From Omnitrophica bacterium RIFOXYB12_FULL_50_7 (GTDB taxonomy: Bacteria; Omnitrophota; Omnitrophia; Omnitrophales; Aquincolibacteriaceae), in contig MHFU01000152.1 in assembly GCA_001804345.1 (NCBI GenBank), positions 5,120-22,623 of the forward strand: a stretch of DNA of 17,504 nucleotides, read 5' to 3'. Below the pieces are notes generated by a model. That model saw nothing but the letters and a program-made list of their open reading frames with translations, made no database searches and had not been told where the DNA came from. Of the stretch, positions 8,340 to 14,903 are shown one piece after another (the stretch's first letter is position 1; each line of letters starts with the position of its first letter). The translations under genes were made by a program, and so were the position numbers.

Positions 8340-9410
8340 ATGTCCAGATACGCAGTCAAGAAGATCGGGGTGATCGAGCGCTACCAGGAATATCTCCCAG
8401 TCACGGATAAGACGCCGATCATTTCGCTTAATGAAGGCAACACGCCCCTCATTCTCGCGGAGGCCTTGCCTTTAGAGCTTGGCCTGAAGAACGTCCGGAT
8501 CTATTACAAATTCGAAGGTCTGAACCCGACGGGTTCGTTCAAGGACCGCGGAATGACCATGGCGATTTCGAAAGCCGTTGAAGCGGGTTCGAAGGCCGTG
8601 ATGTGTGCCTCGACCGGTAATACCTCCGCCTCCGCTGCGGCTTACGCGTGTCGCTGCGGGCTGAAGTGTTTCGTGCTGATCCCGGAAGGGAAGATCGCGA
8701 AGGGAAAACTTTTACAGGCGTATCGCTATGGCGCGAAGGTGATCATGATCGAGGGAAATTTTGACAAGGCGTTGGAGTTGGTCAAGGAAATGACGGCGGA
8801 TGGCAAGATCACGCTTGTGAATTCCATCAATCCGTATCGCATCGAAGGGCAGAAGACGGCAGCGTTCGAGATTGTCGACGATCTTGGGGATGCACCGGAA
8901 TATCACGCGATCCCGGTCGGGAATGCCGGTAATATCACGGCTTACTGGAAGGGCTACAAGGAATACAAAAAAGCGGGGAAGTCCGAAACCTTACCGAAGA
9001 TGCTCGGTTTCCAGGCCGCGGGTTCAGCGCCGATCGTGCTCGGGCACCGGATCGAAAAACCGGAGACCCTCGCCACTGCGATCCGCATCGGAAATCCCGC
9101 GAGCTGGCAAGGCGCCGTCGCCGCGCGCGACGAATCGGGCGGGCTGATTGACATGGTGATGGATACGGAGATCACGAAGGCGTATCGTTTCGTCGCGGAG
9201 CGCGAAGGCGTGTTTGCGGAACCGGCCAGCGTTGCGCCGGTAGCGGGCGTGATCAACCTCGCAAAAAAAGGATTTTTCAAAGAAGGATCCCGCATCGTGA
9301 TCACGCTTACGGGTTCGGGGTTGAAGGATCCCGATTTTGCGCTCAGTTTTGAAGATCCGGTCACTAAGGTCAAATCCACGCTCGATGCCGTCAAGGAGGT
9401 TATCCAATGA
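8340..9410 (+). CDS. thrC: Threonine synthase
   Basis: A 356-aa PLP enzyme converting O-phosphohomoserine to threonine. The PLP lysine is Lys68 in GLNPTGSFKDRGM. The phosphate-binding and substrate region is CASTGNTSASAAAY, followed by PVGNAGNITAYWKGY and the C-terminal ITLTGSGLKDP. Length and motifs match the short bacterial type of threonine synthase. GAGGAAAG lies about nine bases before ATG 8340. Its stop overlaps the next start by four bases (ATGA at 9407-9410), so the two are translationally coupled. It works downstream of hom in the same transcript. No missing catalytic residue is seen. Confidence 0.95.
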   Translation: MSRYAVKKIGVIERYQEYLPVTDKTPIISLNEGNTPLILAEALPLELGLKNVRIYYKFEGLNPTGSFKDRGMTMAISKAVEAGSKAVMCASTGNTSASAAAYACRCGLKCFVLIPEGKIAKGKLLQAYRYGAKVIMIEGNFDKALELVKEMTADGKITLVNSINPYRIEGQKTAAFEIVDDLGDAPEYHAIPVGNAGNITAYWKGYKEYKKAGKSETLPKMLGFQAAGSAPIVLGHRIEKPETLATAIRIGNPASWQGAVAARDESGGLIDMVMDTEITKAYRFVAEREGVFAEPASVAPVAGVINLAKKGFFKEGSRIVITLTGSGLKDPDFALSFEDPVTKVKSTLDAVKEVIQ

Positions 9411-10612
9411 AATCCATTGTTGTGGTTCTCGCGGGCGCTGCGGATCACCCCACGGAGGAGTTGGGGGGAAAAACTCCCTTGGAAGCGGCCAAGATCCCGA
9501 ACCTGAACTTTTTTGCGAAGAGTGGCAAGGTGGGGACCGCGAAGCTTGTTTCCGATCGTCTGCCGCTTTCTGCGGATGTCAGTCTGTTCAATCTTTTGGG
9601 CTATGACGCGTCGAAACTTTATACAGGCCGCGGGCCGCTTGAGGCTGCCGATAAAGAATTAACGCTCGACGACAAGGAAGTCGCGTTCTGCATGAATTTC
9701 ATCACTGAGGCTGCGGGCATGTTGGCCGATCCGACCGCCGGGGCCCTTACCACCAAAGAGGCGAAGGCGCTTGTCAATTTTCTAAACAAAAAGGTCGCGA
9801 GCGATTTTGTGCGTTTTTTCTCAGGCTCCGGGCACCGGCACCTCGCGGTGATCAAGGACGCAAATGGATTTGAGGCATTGTCCGCGAAGACCCATTCGCC
9901 GGAGAGCGTGATTGGCGAAAAGATCGAAGATGTCCTACCGAATGGTCCGGGCGAGGAATTGATGCGGAAATTGATGTATGATGCCCGGCTTCTTTTGCAG
10001 GACCATGAGATCAATCAGGTCCGCGTGGATCTTGGCGAGAACCCTGCGAATATGATCTGGCTTTGGGGACAGGGCAAGAAGCCGGTTCTTAAATCTTTCC
10101 GCGAATGTTTTGACATCTCCGGTGGCGCGATGGTTGCCGCGCGCGAATACGCCAAGGGGATGGTTCGCGTGGCGGGGCTTACGGTTATGGAGGTCAAGGC
10201 GGAGGGCGAAGAGCCTTCGGTTTTTTACGAAAAGATCTCCAAGGTGGCGATCGACGCGCTGGAGGAAAAAGATTTTGTTTGTCTCTACCTCCATACTCCC
10301 GAAGAAGCGGCGCGGACCGGAGAGGTGAAGGGAAAAATCTCGGCGATCGAGGGGATCGATTTTTTTGTGCTCTCGAAGATTCGGAAATACCTCGAGCGCT
10401 CCAAGGAATCGCGCCTGCTTGTCACGCCGGGTCACGCGACGCTCTGGAAAATGAAAGAGATCGTCCGTGATAGCGTTCCGTTCGCCGTGACCGGCAAGAA
10501 CATTATGGCTGATGAGATCGAACGGTTCTCGGAGATCGCGGCCAAGACTTCGGAATTAAAATTCAACAAAACCACGGACCTGATGCCGTTTTTCATGACG
10601 AAGGCGTCATAA
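9407..10612 (+). CDS. Alkaline-phosphatase-superfamily protein in the homoserine kinase position (apparent loss of active site)
   Basis: A 401-aa homologue of the cofactor-independent phosphoglycerate mutase group often annotated 'proposed homoserine kinase' when next to threonine genes. Family hallmarks remain: ELGGKTPLEAAKIPN, LLGYD, YTGRGPLEA, RHLAV, and NPANMIWLWGQGKKP. Judged against the family pattern as I remember it, the catalytic positions are changed. The N-terminal GDGMAD is LAGAAD (Ala9 for the metal Asp). The nucleophile motif GSDVAN is SADVSL (Ala56 for Ser). DEAGHEGD is EEAARTGEV (Arg near 303 for His). The late DH pair is GH (Gly342), and the following His is absent near 353-355. 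It may therefore be a pseudoenzyme or use unusual chemistry. It overlaps thrC by four bases, and lysC follows after a repeat-filled gap. No canonical ThrB is in the window. The fold is certain; the function is not. Confidence 0.8.
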   Translation: MKSIVVVLAGAADHPTEELGGKTPLEAAKIPNLNFFAKSGKVGTAKLVSDRLPLSADVSLFNLLGYDASKLYTGRGPLEAADKELTLDDKEVAFCMNFITEAAGMLADPTAGALTTKEAKALVNFLNKKVASDFVRFFSGSGHRHLAVIKDANGFEALSAKTHSPESVIGEKIEDVLPNGPGEELMRKLMYDARLLLQDHEINQVRVDLGENPANMIWLWGQGKKPVLKSFRECFDISGGAMVAAREYAKGMVRVAGLTVMEVKAEGEEPSVFYEKISKVAIDALEEKDFVCLYLHTPEEAARTGEVKGKISAIEGIDFFVLSKIRKYLERSKESRLLVTPGHATLWKMKEIVRDSVPFAVTGKNIMADEIERFSEIAAKTSELKFNKTTDLMPFFMTKAS

Positions 10613-10621
10613 ACCGAATAA

Positions 10622-10779
10622 TAACCAAATCTCAAGATCCAATAACCAAGCAATCATCAAATATCAATAACCAAACAGCAAAATAATGCTTTTGGGTGTT
10701 TGTATCTTGGTGATTGCCTGCCCGCCGGCAGGCGGGGAATTTGTTTGGTTCTTGTATCTTGGTGATTGAAATTTGGAGT
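10622..10779. repeat. NNNNCAA / TTGNNNN heptamer inverted-repeat element before lysC
   Basis: The left arm (10622-10681) parses into 7-base units ending CAA: TAACCAA, ATCTCAA, GATCCAA, TAACCAA, a 4-base slip, then TCATCAA, ATATCAA, TAACCAA, ACAGCAA. The right side parses into units starting TTG: TTGTATC, TTGGTGA, TTGCCTG (10700-10720), and TTGGTTC, TTGTATC, TTGGTGA, TTGAAAT, TTGGAGT (10745-10779). The 17-base run at 10700-10716 recurs exactly at 10752-10768. Between the right-hand blocks sits a GC-rich palindrome (10716-10736). The last unit contains the GGAG that serves lysC. Confidence 0.8.
10716..10736. repeat. GC-rich palindrome with two alternative hairpins
   Basis: GCCTGCC (10716-10722) pairs with GGCAGGC (10727-10733), or alternatively CCCGCC (10721-10726) with GGCGGG (10731-10736). 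It is nested inside the heptamer element before lysC and shares its core with 8276-8288. Confidence 0.65.
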
Positions 10780-10786
10780 TCGTAAA

Positions 10787-12004
10787 ATGTCACTCATTGT
10801 TCAAAAATACGGCGGCTCTTCGGTCGCCAACGCGGAAAAAATCTTAAGAGTTGCAGAACGTGTGATCAAAACCAAAAAGGCCGGGAATAAGGTTGTCGTA
10901 GTCGTCTCTGCCATGGGGGATATGACCGACGACCTCATTACGCTTGCGGATCAGATCAATAAGGATCCCAAGGAGCGTGAGATGGATATGCTGCTTTCCA
11001 CGGGGGAACAGGTTTCGATCGCGCTTTTGGCGATGGCGGTCCACAAATTGGGGCATGAAGCGGTTTCCTTCACGGGTTCGCAGGTGGGGATCATCACGGA
11101 TGAATTCCACAGCAAGGCCCGCATTCAGAATATCAGCGCGGAGCGTATCAAGAAAGCCCTGGCCGCCGGAAAGATCGTGATCGTGGCCGGATTCCAGGGC
11201 CAGACGCCTTCGGGAGAGATCACAACGCTCGGGCGCGGCGGTTCCGACCTGACGGCGGTGGCGCTTGCGGTGGCTTTAAGAGCAAAGCATTGCGAGATCT
11301 ATACGGACGTGGATGGGATCTACACGGCGGATCCGCGCGTGATCCCGGAAGCTCAAAAGATGAATCAGGTCACCTATGATGAAATCCTGGAGTTGGCGTC
11401 CCTGGGCGCAAAAGTCATGCACTCCCGTTCGATCGAAGTCGGAAAAAAATTCAACATGCCGATCTGGGTTCGTAATTCCCAGAACGACCACAAAGGAACT
11501 CTTATCACGAAGGAGAATAAAGCCATGGAAGAAGTCGTTGTGAGCGGTGTCGCGTTAGCGGAAGATGAAGCCAAGATCACTCTGTTCCGGGTCTCGGATC
11601 GTCCGGGCGTGGCGGCCAAGGTGTTCCAGACCCTGGCAGACGCGAACGTCAACGTAGACATGATCATCCAGAACAAAACGCAGACGAATTCGACGGATAT
11701 TTCCTTTACCGTCTTCAAGAACGAGCTTGTGAAGGCCATGAAAGTTGTGAAAGCGGCGATGAAAAAGGTCGGCGCTACGAATGTCACTTGCGATGAGAAT
11801 ATCGCGAAGGTGAGCGTCGTCGGGATCGGGATGCGATCGCATTCGGGGATCGCCTCCAAGATGTTCTCGACCCTGGCCAAGAACAAGATCAATATCGACA
11901 TGATCTCCACCTCTGAGATCAAAATTTCGGTCGTGGTCGCCGGCGACAAAGGCAAACTCGCCGCTCGCGTCATCCATCAGGCGTTCGGTCTCGGCAAGAA
12001 ATAG
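10787..12004 (+). CDS. lysC: Aspartate kinase (alpha subunit, two ACT domains)
   Basis: A 405-aa monofunctional aspartokinase phosphorylating aspartate, the entry step to lysine, threonine and methionine. The N-terminal kinase domain has KYGGSS (Lys7), VVVSAMGDMTDDLI, LLSTGEQVS, GRGGSDLTAVALA, and YTDVDGIYTADPR. Two C-terminal ACT domains follow (about 264-335 and 341-405; ITLFRVSDRPGVAAKVF and VSVVGIGMRSHSGIASKMF), which bind Lys and/or Thr in the family. I chose ATG 10787, with GGAG nine bases upstream, because it gives the family start MSLIVQKYGGSS; the in-frame TTG at 10766 lies in the repeat. An in-frame internal start at 11525 could give a separate beta subunit. The last nine codons recur downstream at 12090-12116. 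Confidence 0.95.
   Translation: MSLIVQKYGGSSVANAEKILRVAERVIKTKKAGNKVVVVVSAMGDMTDDLITLADQINKDPKEREMDMLLSTGEQVSIALLAMAVHKLGHEAVSFTGSQVGIITDEFHSKARIQNISAERIKKALAAGKIVIVAGFQGQTPSGEITTLGRGGSDLTAVALAVALRAKHCEIYTDVDGIYTADPRVIPEAQKMNQVTYDEILELASLGAKVMHSRSIEVGKKFNMPIWVRNSQNDHKGTLITKENKAMEEVVVSGVALAEDEAKITLFRVSDRPGVAAKVFQTLADANVNVDMIIQNKTQTNSTDISFTVFKNELVKAMKVVKAAMKKVGATNVTCDENIAKVSVVGIGMRSHSGIASKMFSTLAKNKINIDMISTSEIKISVVVAGDKGKLAARVIHQAFGLGKK
11510..11527 (+). promoter_or_regulatory. Internal ribosome binding site and start for a LysC beta subunit
   Basis: AAGGAG (11510-11515) lies nine bases before an in-frame ATG (11525-11527) at codon 247 of lysC. A product from here would be 159 aa (11525-12004), starting MEEVVVSGVALAEDEAK and containing just the two ACT domains. 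Bacillus and Corynebacterium aspartokinases use the same arrangement to make alpha2beta2 enzymes. Use of this start is inferred. Confidence 0.6.
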
Positions 12005-12031
12005 ACGCATAATATTTTTGCGGTCATCATA

Positions 12032-12081
12032 TGCCGAAAACCCAATGTTTTCGGCACGCTCGCTGGAACTTGACGTTCCAG
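12032..12081. repeat. Two-hairpin element just after lysC
   Basis: Hairpin 1: TGCCGAAAAC (12032-12041) pairs perfectly with GTTTTCGGCA (12047-12056). Hairpin 2: CTGGAAC (12063-12069) pairs with GTTCCAG (12075-12081). Each loop is 5 bases. No T-run follows, so a classic terminator is unlikely. The element is framed by the two copies of the lysC 3' end. Confidence 0.7.
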
Positions 12082-12089
12082 TCTTCGCA

Positions 12090-12116
12090 GAGGCGTTCGG
12101 GCTCGGCAAAAAATAA
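12090..12116 (+). pseudogene. Second copy of the lysC 3' end
   Basis: Reads EAFGLGKK then TAA, against QAFGLGKK then TAG at the true end (11978-12004). 23 of 27 bases agree. The four changes are one replacement (Gln/Glu), two silent changes and the stop codon. No body of a second gene precedes it; the two-hairpin element does. Confidence 0.75.
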
Positions 12117-12190
12117 GTGTCAAAGTATCAGGTATCAAAGTGTCAAAGTTTAAAACCCTGATACGTTGACACTCTGATACTTTGATACGA
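12116..12190. repeat. Octamer inverted-repeat element
   Basis: The left arm has units AGTGTCAA, AGTATCAG, GTATCAA, AGTGTCAA (12116-12146). The right arm has four octamers TGATACGT, TGACACTC, TGATACTT, TGATACGA (12159-12190). Perfect pairings are 12121-12131 with 12174-12184 (11 bp) and 12139-12146 with 12166-12173 (8 bp). It has the same plan as the heptamer elements but with an 8-base unit. Confidence 0.75.
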
Positions 12191-12239
12191 ATCAGTTTAG
12201 TTGCGGGAATGAAAAACGCTAAGTGGTAGAGAGGAATAA

Positions 12240-12485
12240 ATGGATCCAGCGGGTAAGATTTTCGCCATAATAGGAATAATAGTATGTGTAGTTCTTCTTC
12301 CTTTTGCCGGTCTTATGGCTCTTATGTCTCCCATGAGTTTTGATGCCCCTGGCTCAGCCAAAAGTCCTATCGCTTGGTTTTTCTTTTTGTTTTTTATATT
12401 AGCGCCAGTATTTTTAATTGTTGTGATTATATTGTTGGCTTTAGCTTTGTCTAAGCGAAAAGAAAGTTTTGAAAAAAAATCATGA
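12240..12485 (+). CDS. Small two-helix membrane protein
   Basis: An 81-aa protein starting at ATG 12240, with AGAGAGGAA five bases upstream. It has two strongly hydrophobic segments, about residues 7-30 and 44-70, a short polar loop between them (SFDAPGSAKSP), and a basic tail SKRKESFEKKS. By the positive-inside rule both ends would lie in the cytoplasm. It is more AT-rich than its neighbours. Its stop overlaps the cimA start by four bases (ATGA at 12482-12485), and cimA has only a weak ribosome site of its own, so cimA translation probably depends on it. I do not recognise the family. The tight coupling and good ribosome site argue that it is a real gene. Confidence 0.7.
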   Translation: MDPAGKIFAIIGIIVCVVLLPFAGLMALMSPMSFDAPGSAKSPIAWFFFLFFILAPVFLIVVIILLALALSKRKESFEKKS

Positions 12486-14053
12486 AAACAAATAATAAAA
12501 AAATCCAATTCTACGACACGACGCTCCGTGACGGCTCGCAGGCTGAGGGGATCAGTTTGTCCTCTCACGACAAGGTCCTGATCGCGAAGAGGCTCGACCA
12601 GTTCGGGATTCACTACATCGAAGGCGGATGGCCGGGCTCGAACCCCAAGGACATGGAATTCTTCCACGCAATCAAGAAGGCCGGGATCAAGCGCTCCAGG
12701 ATCGCGGCGTTCGGCTCCACGCGTCGCGCCCACATGAGGGTGAAGGACGACACGCAGATCAAGGCCCTGCTCGACGCGGGCACCAAGGTCGTCACGATCT
12801 TCGGAAAATCCTGGGATTTTCATGTGACGGAGGTTTTCAAGACCACGCTTAAAGAGAATCTCCTCATGATCTATGAGACCGTCGCTTATCTCAAAGACCG
12901 GAAGGTCGAAGTGATCTATGACGCGGAACATTTTTTTGATGGCTTCAAGGCGAACCCGGAATATGCGCTGAAGACGCTCCAACAGGCCGCGAAAGCGGGA
13001 GCCAATAATCTCACACTTTGTGATACGAATGGCGGGAGTTTGCCGCATGAGGTCCGTCACGCGATCCTCAAAGTGAAGCGTTCCGTGAAAACGCCGCTTG
13101 GCATCCATTGTCATAATGACTCCGAGCTCGCAGTCGCGAATTCCATCCAGGCGGTGGGCGAGGGATGCGTCCTGGTGCAGGGAACGATCAACGGTTACGG
13201 AGAGCGTTGCGGGAACGCGAATCTCGCGAGCATCATTCCGGACCTGCAGTTCAAGATGAAGGTTCCGTGTTTTCCCGCGAAGAAGATGAAGGAGTTGACC
13301 CAGCTTTCGCATTATGTGGCTGAGGTTTGCAATATGCAGCTTGTGAACAATCAGCCGTTCACGGGGCGCTCAGCCTTTGCCCACAAAGGCGGTGTGCATA
13401 TCAACGCCATGATGAAGAACGCCAGGACCTACGAGCATGTGGAGCCCAAGGCTCTCGGCAATTATCGCCGCTATCTTGTCTCCGAGCTCGGGGGGAAGAC
13501 TAATATCATGATCAAGGCCAAGGAACTCGAGATGCATTTCCAGAAGGACTCGCCCGAGACGCGGAAGATCTTGACCGAGATCCAGCGTCTCGAACATGAG
13601 GGGTATCAGTTCGAGGCCGCGGAGGCGAGCTTTGAGCTTCTGGTGCAAAAACTCCTCGGAAAATTCAAGCCGTTCTTCAAAGTCGAAGACATTTCGGTGC
13701 GGACCGAGAATATCGGCAAGGGTGTTCCGCGATCCATCGCGGACGTGAAAGTGACAGCCAAAGGTATCGAGCATTTTGAATCTGCGGAAGGGGATGGTCC
13801 GGTGAACGCGTTGGATTCCGCGCTCCGGAAAGCGCTCGGGCGTTCCTTCCCGTCGATTTCCGAGATCCATCTGACAGATTATAAAGTGCGCGTTGTCAAT
13901 TCCCAGGCCGGGACGGCTGCCAAAGTGCGCGTTTTTATCGAATTTCAGGACAAGGAAAAGACCTGGACCACGGTGGGTGTGCACGAGAACATCATCGAGG
14001 CCAGCTGGAAAGCTCTCGTAGAGGCTATTGAATACAAGCTTCGCAAAGGATAG
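12482..14053 (+). CDS. cimA: Citramalate synthase
   Basis: A 523-aa enzyme of the LeuA/HMG-CoA lyase superfamily condensing pyruvate and acetyl-CoA to (R)-citramalate, the first step of the threonine-independent isoleucine route. The TIM-barrel domain begins FYDTTLRDGSQAEGISLS (Arg16-Asp17), then CDTNGGSLPHEV, the metal motif HCHND (His209, His211), and NGYGERCGNANL (237-248). The C-terminal regulatory domain (about 370-523) ends in VGVHENIIEASWKALVEAIE. The opening motif and length fit CimA rather than isopropylmalate synthase or homocitrate synthase. It is translationally coupled to the preceding membrane protein. Its 13 terminal codons recur at 14766-14807, beyond the toxin-antitoxin pair, and its AAAGGA near the stop serves as ribosome site for the next gene. 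Confidence 0.9.
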   Translation: MKTNNKKIQFYDTTLRDGSQAEGISLSSHDKVLIAKRLDQFGIHYIEGGWPGSNPKDMEFFHAIKKAGIKRSRIAAFGSTRRAHMRVKDDTQIKALLDAGTKVVTIFGKSWDFHVTEVFKTTLKENLLMIYETVAYLKDRKVEVIYDAEHFFDGFKANPEYALKTLQQAAKAGANNLTLCDTNGGSLPHEVRHAILKVKRSVKTPLGIHCHNDSELAVANSIQAVGEGCVLVQGTINGYGERCGNANLASIIPDLQFKMKVPCFPAKKMKELTQLSHYVAEVCNMQLVNNQPFTGRSAFAHKGGVHINAMMKNARTYEHVEPKALGNYRRYLVSELGGKTNIMIKAKELEMHFQKDSPETRKILTEIQRLEHEGYQFEAAEASFELLVQKLLGKFKPFFKVEDISVRTENIGKGVPRSIADVKVTAKGIEHFESAEGDGPVNALDSALRKALGRSFPSISEIHLTDYKVRVVNSQAGTAAKVRVFIEFQDKEKTWTTVGVHENIIEASWKALVEAIEYKLRKG

Positions 14054-14058
14054 CCGAA

Positions 14059-14367
14059 ATGGTGAAATTCGTGACGGAAAGAGAAAATGAAATTCTTCAA
14101 GGCGTCATTAAAATTCTGAAAAAAGATCTTGCTCCACGGCGGATCATTCTTTTCGGTTCTCGTGCAAAAGGCAAGTTTCAAAAAGGTTCCGATTTCGATT
14201 TTGCGGTCGATCTTAAAAAACCCGATTTTAATATCGAGCGAAAAATTAAAGAAAAGATTGAAGCGATTTCCGGGCTTTATGGGGTGGACGTTGTTTACCT
14301 TAAAAGCGTTGATGAGGGGTTCCGGAAGATTGTTCAAAAAACAGGAAAGGTCATTTATGAGCGATGA
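14059..14367 (+). CDS. mntA: MNT-type nucleotidyltransferase antitoxin
   Basis: A 102-aa minimal nucleotidyltransferase. The signature GS-X10-DxD is complete: Gly33-Ser34 in LFGSRAKG, then Asp45 and Asp47 in SDFDFAVDL, and a third Asp (Asp77) in GVDVVYL. Family members neutralise a partner HEPN RNase by adding AMP to a tyrosine beside its active site. The start at 14059 is five bases after the cimA stop, and its ribosome site AAAGGA lies in the last cimA codons. It overlaps the HEPN gene by 11 bases. The code is more A-rich than cimA and valS, which together with the duplicated cimA end suggests a transferred cassette. Toxin-antitoxin function is inferred from motifs and pairing. Confidence 0.85.
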   Translation: MVKFVTERENEILQGVIKILKKDLAPRRIILFGSRAKGKFQKGSDFDFAVDLKKPDFNIERKIKEKIEAISGLYGVDVVYLKSVDEGFRKIVQKTGKVIYER

Positions 14368-14746
14368 GATCCAGTATTCTCTTGAAAAACTCGGAAAAGC
14401 GCTCGCTAGCCTCAAAGAAGGCGCTGAACAGGCGGCGGATGATTTATCAAAAGACGGAGTGATCCAGCGCTTTGAATTCACCTTTGAACTCTTATGGAAA
14501 ACACTACGGATCTTTCTAGAGGAGGTGAAAGGAATCCAGGTGAGAAATCCCAAGGACAGTCTTAAGGCTGCTTTTAAGGAAGGCCTCATCGATGATGAAA
14601 AAGTTTTTCTGAATATGCTGGAAGACCGGAACCGGTCTTCTCATATCTACAACAAAGAAGAATCTCAGGAAATTTTTAAACGAGTCAAGAGCGATTACCT
14701 CCCCGCGGTGCTGAAAGTTCTCAACACGCTGAAAGAAAAGAAGTAA
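14357..14746 (+). CDS. hepT: HEPN toxin, HI0074 / nucleotidyltransferase-partner family
   Basis: A 129-aa all-helical protein starting MSDEIQYSLEKLGKAL. It has the family segment RFEFTFELLWKTLR and the HEPN RNase motif R-X4-H-X-Y as RNRSSHIY (Arg91, His96, Tyr98). In characterised HEPN/MNT pairs Arg and His cut RNA and the Tyr is AMP-modified by the antitoxin. All three are present, so this copy may be active. I chose ATG 14357, overlapping the antitoxin gene by 11 bases; the same frame is open further upstream but lies inside the antitoxin. The pair has no promoter of its own that I can see and is probably read from cimA. Confidence 0.85.
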   Translation: MSDEIQYSLEKLGKALASLKEGAEQAADDLSKDGVIQRFEFTFELLWKTLRIFLEEVKGIQVRNPKDSLKAAFKEGLIDDEKVFLNMLEDRNRSSHIYNKEESQEIFKRVKSDYLPAVLKVLNTLKEKK

Positions 14747-14765
14747 AAGGCACTCCTGTGATAAT

Positions 14766-14807
14766 GCCCTCGTCGAAGCGATCGAGTATAAACTGCATAA
14801 AGGGTAA
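14766..14807 (+). pseudogene. Second, diverged copy of the cimA 3' end
   Basis: Encodes ALVEAIEYKLHKG and a TAA stop, against ALVEAIEYKLRKG and TAG at 14012-14053. Peptide identity is 12 of 13 but only 29 of 42 bases agree, and nearly every wobble base differs. It lies 19 bases after the HEPN stop. No upstream part of a second cimA is present. Confidence 0.8.
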
Positions 14808-14811
14808 ATCT

Positions 14812-14899
14812 CGCGCAACGCGCAACGGTCAACGCACAACGTGAATTACGGGTTTTGTTGTGTGCTTGTCGTTGTGCGTTGCGCGTAGTGCATTGTGCG
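14812..14899. repeat. CGCGCAA/TTGTGCG heptamer inverted-repeat element before valS
   Basis: Left arm (14812-14839): CGCGCAA, CGCGCAA, CGGTCAA, CGCACAA. Right side (14858-14899): TTGTGTG, CTTGTCG, TTGTGCG, TTGCGCG, TAGTGCA, TTGTGCG. It belongs to the same family as 46-120, with a 20-base exact match in inverse orientation. It ends four bases before the valS ATG, leaving no normal ribosome site. Confidence 0.8.
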
Positions 14900-14903
14900 A
14901 ATT

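Noticed and set aside
10622..10779. CRISPR array
   Set aside because: Units are 7 bases with no spacers of constant length and no cas genes are nearby.
12032..12056. Rho-independent terminator after lysC
   Set aside because: The hairpin is strong but no T-run follows it on either strand.
12166..12190. Promoter with TTGACA inside the octamer repeat
   Set aside because: No acceptable -10 at 16-18 bases; the TTGACA is explained by the repeat unit.
12197..13312. A long open frame (371 codons) on the minus strand opposite cimA
   Set aside because: It lies antisense to well-conserved cimA motifs; its sequence is Arg/His/Leu-rich without domains, as expected for the shadow of a GC-biased gene.
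14129..14356. N-terminal extension of the HEPN protein
   Set aside because: It would lie entirely inside the antitoxin gene in another frame; ATG 14357 gives the normal family length.
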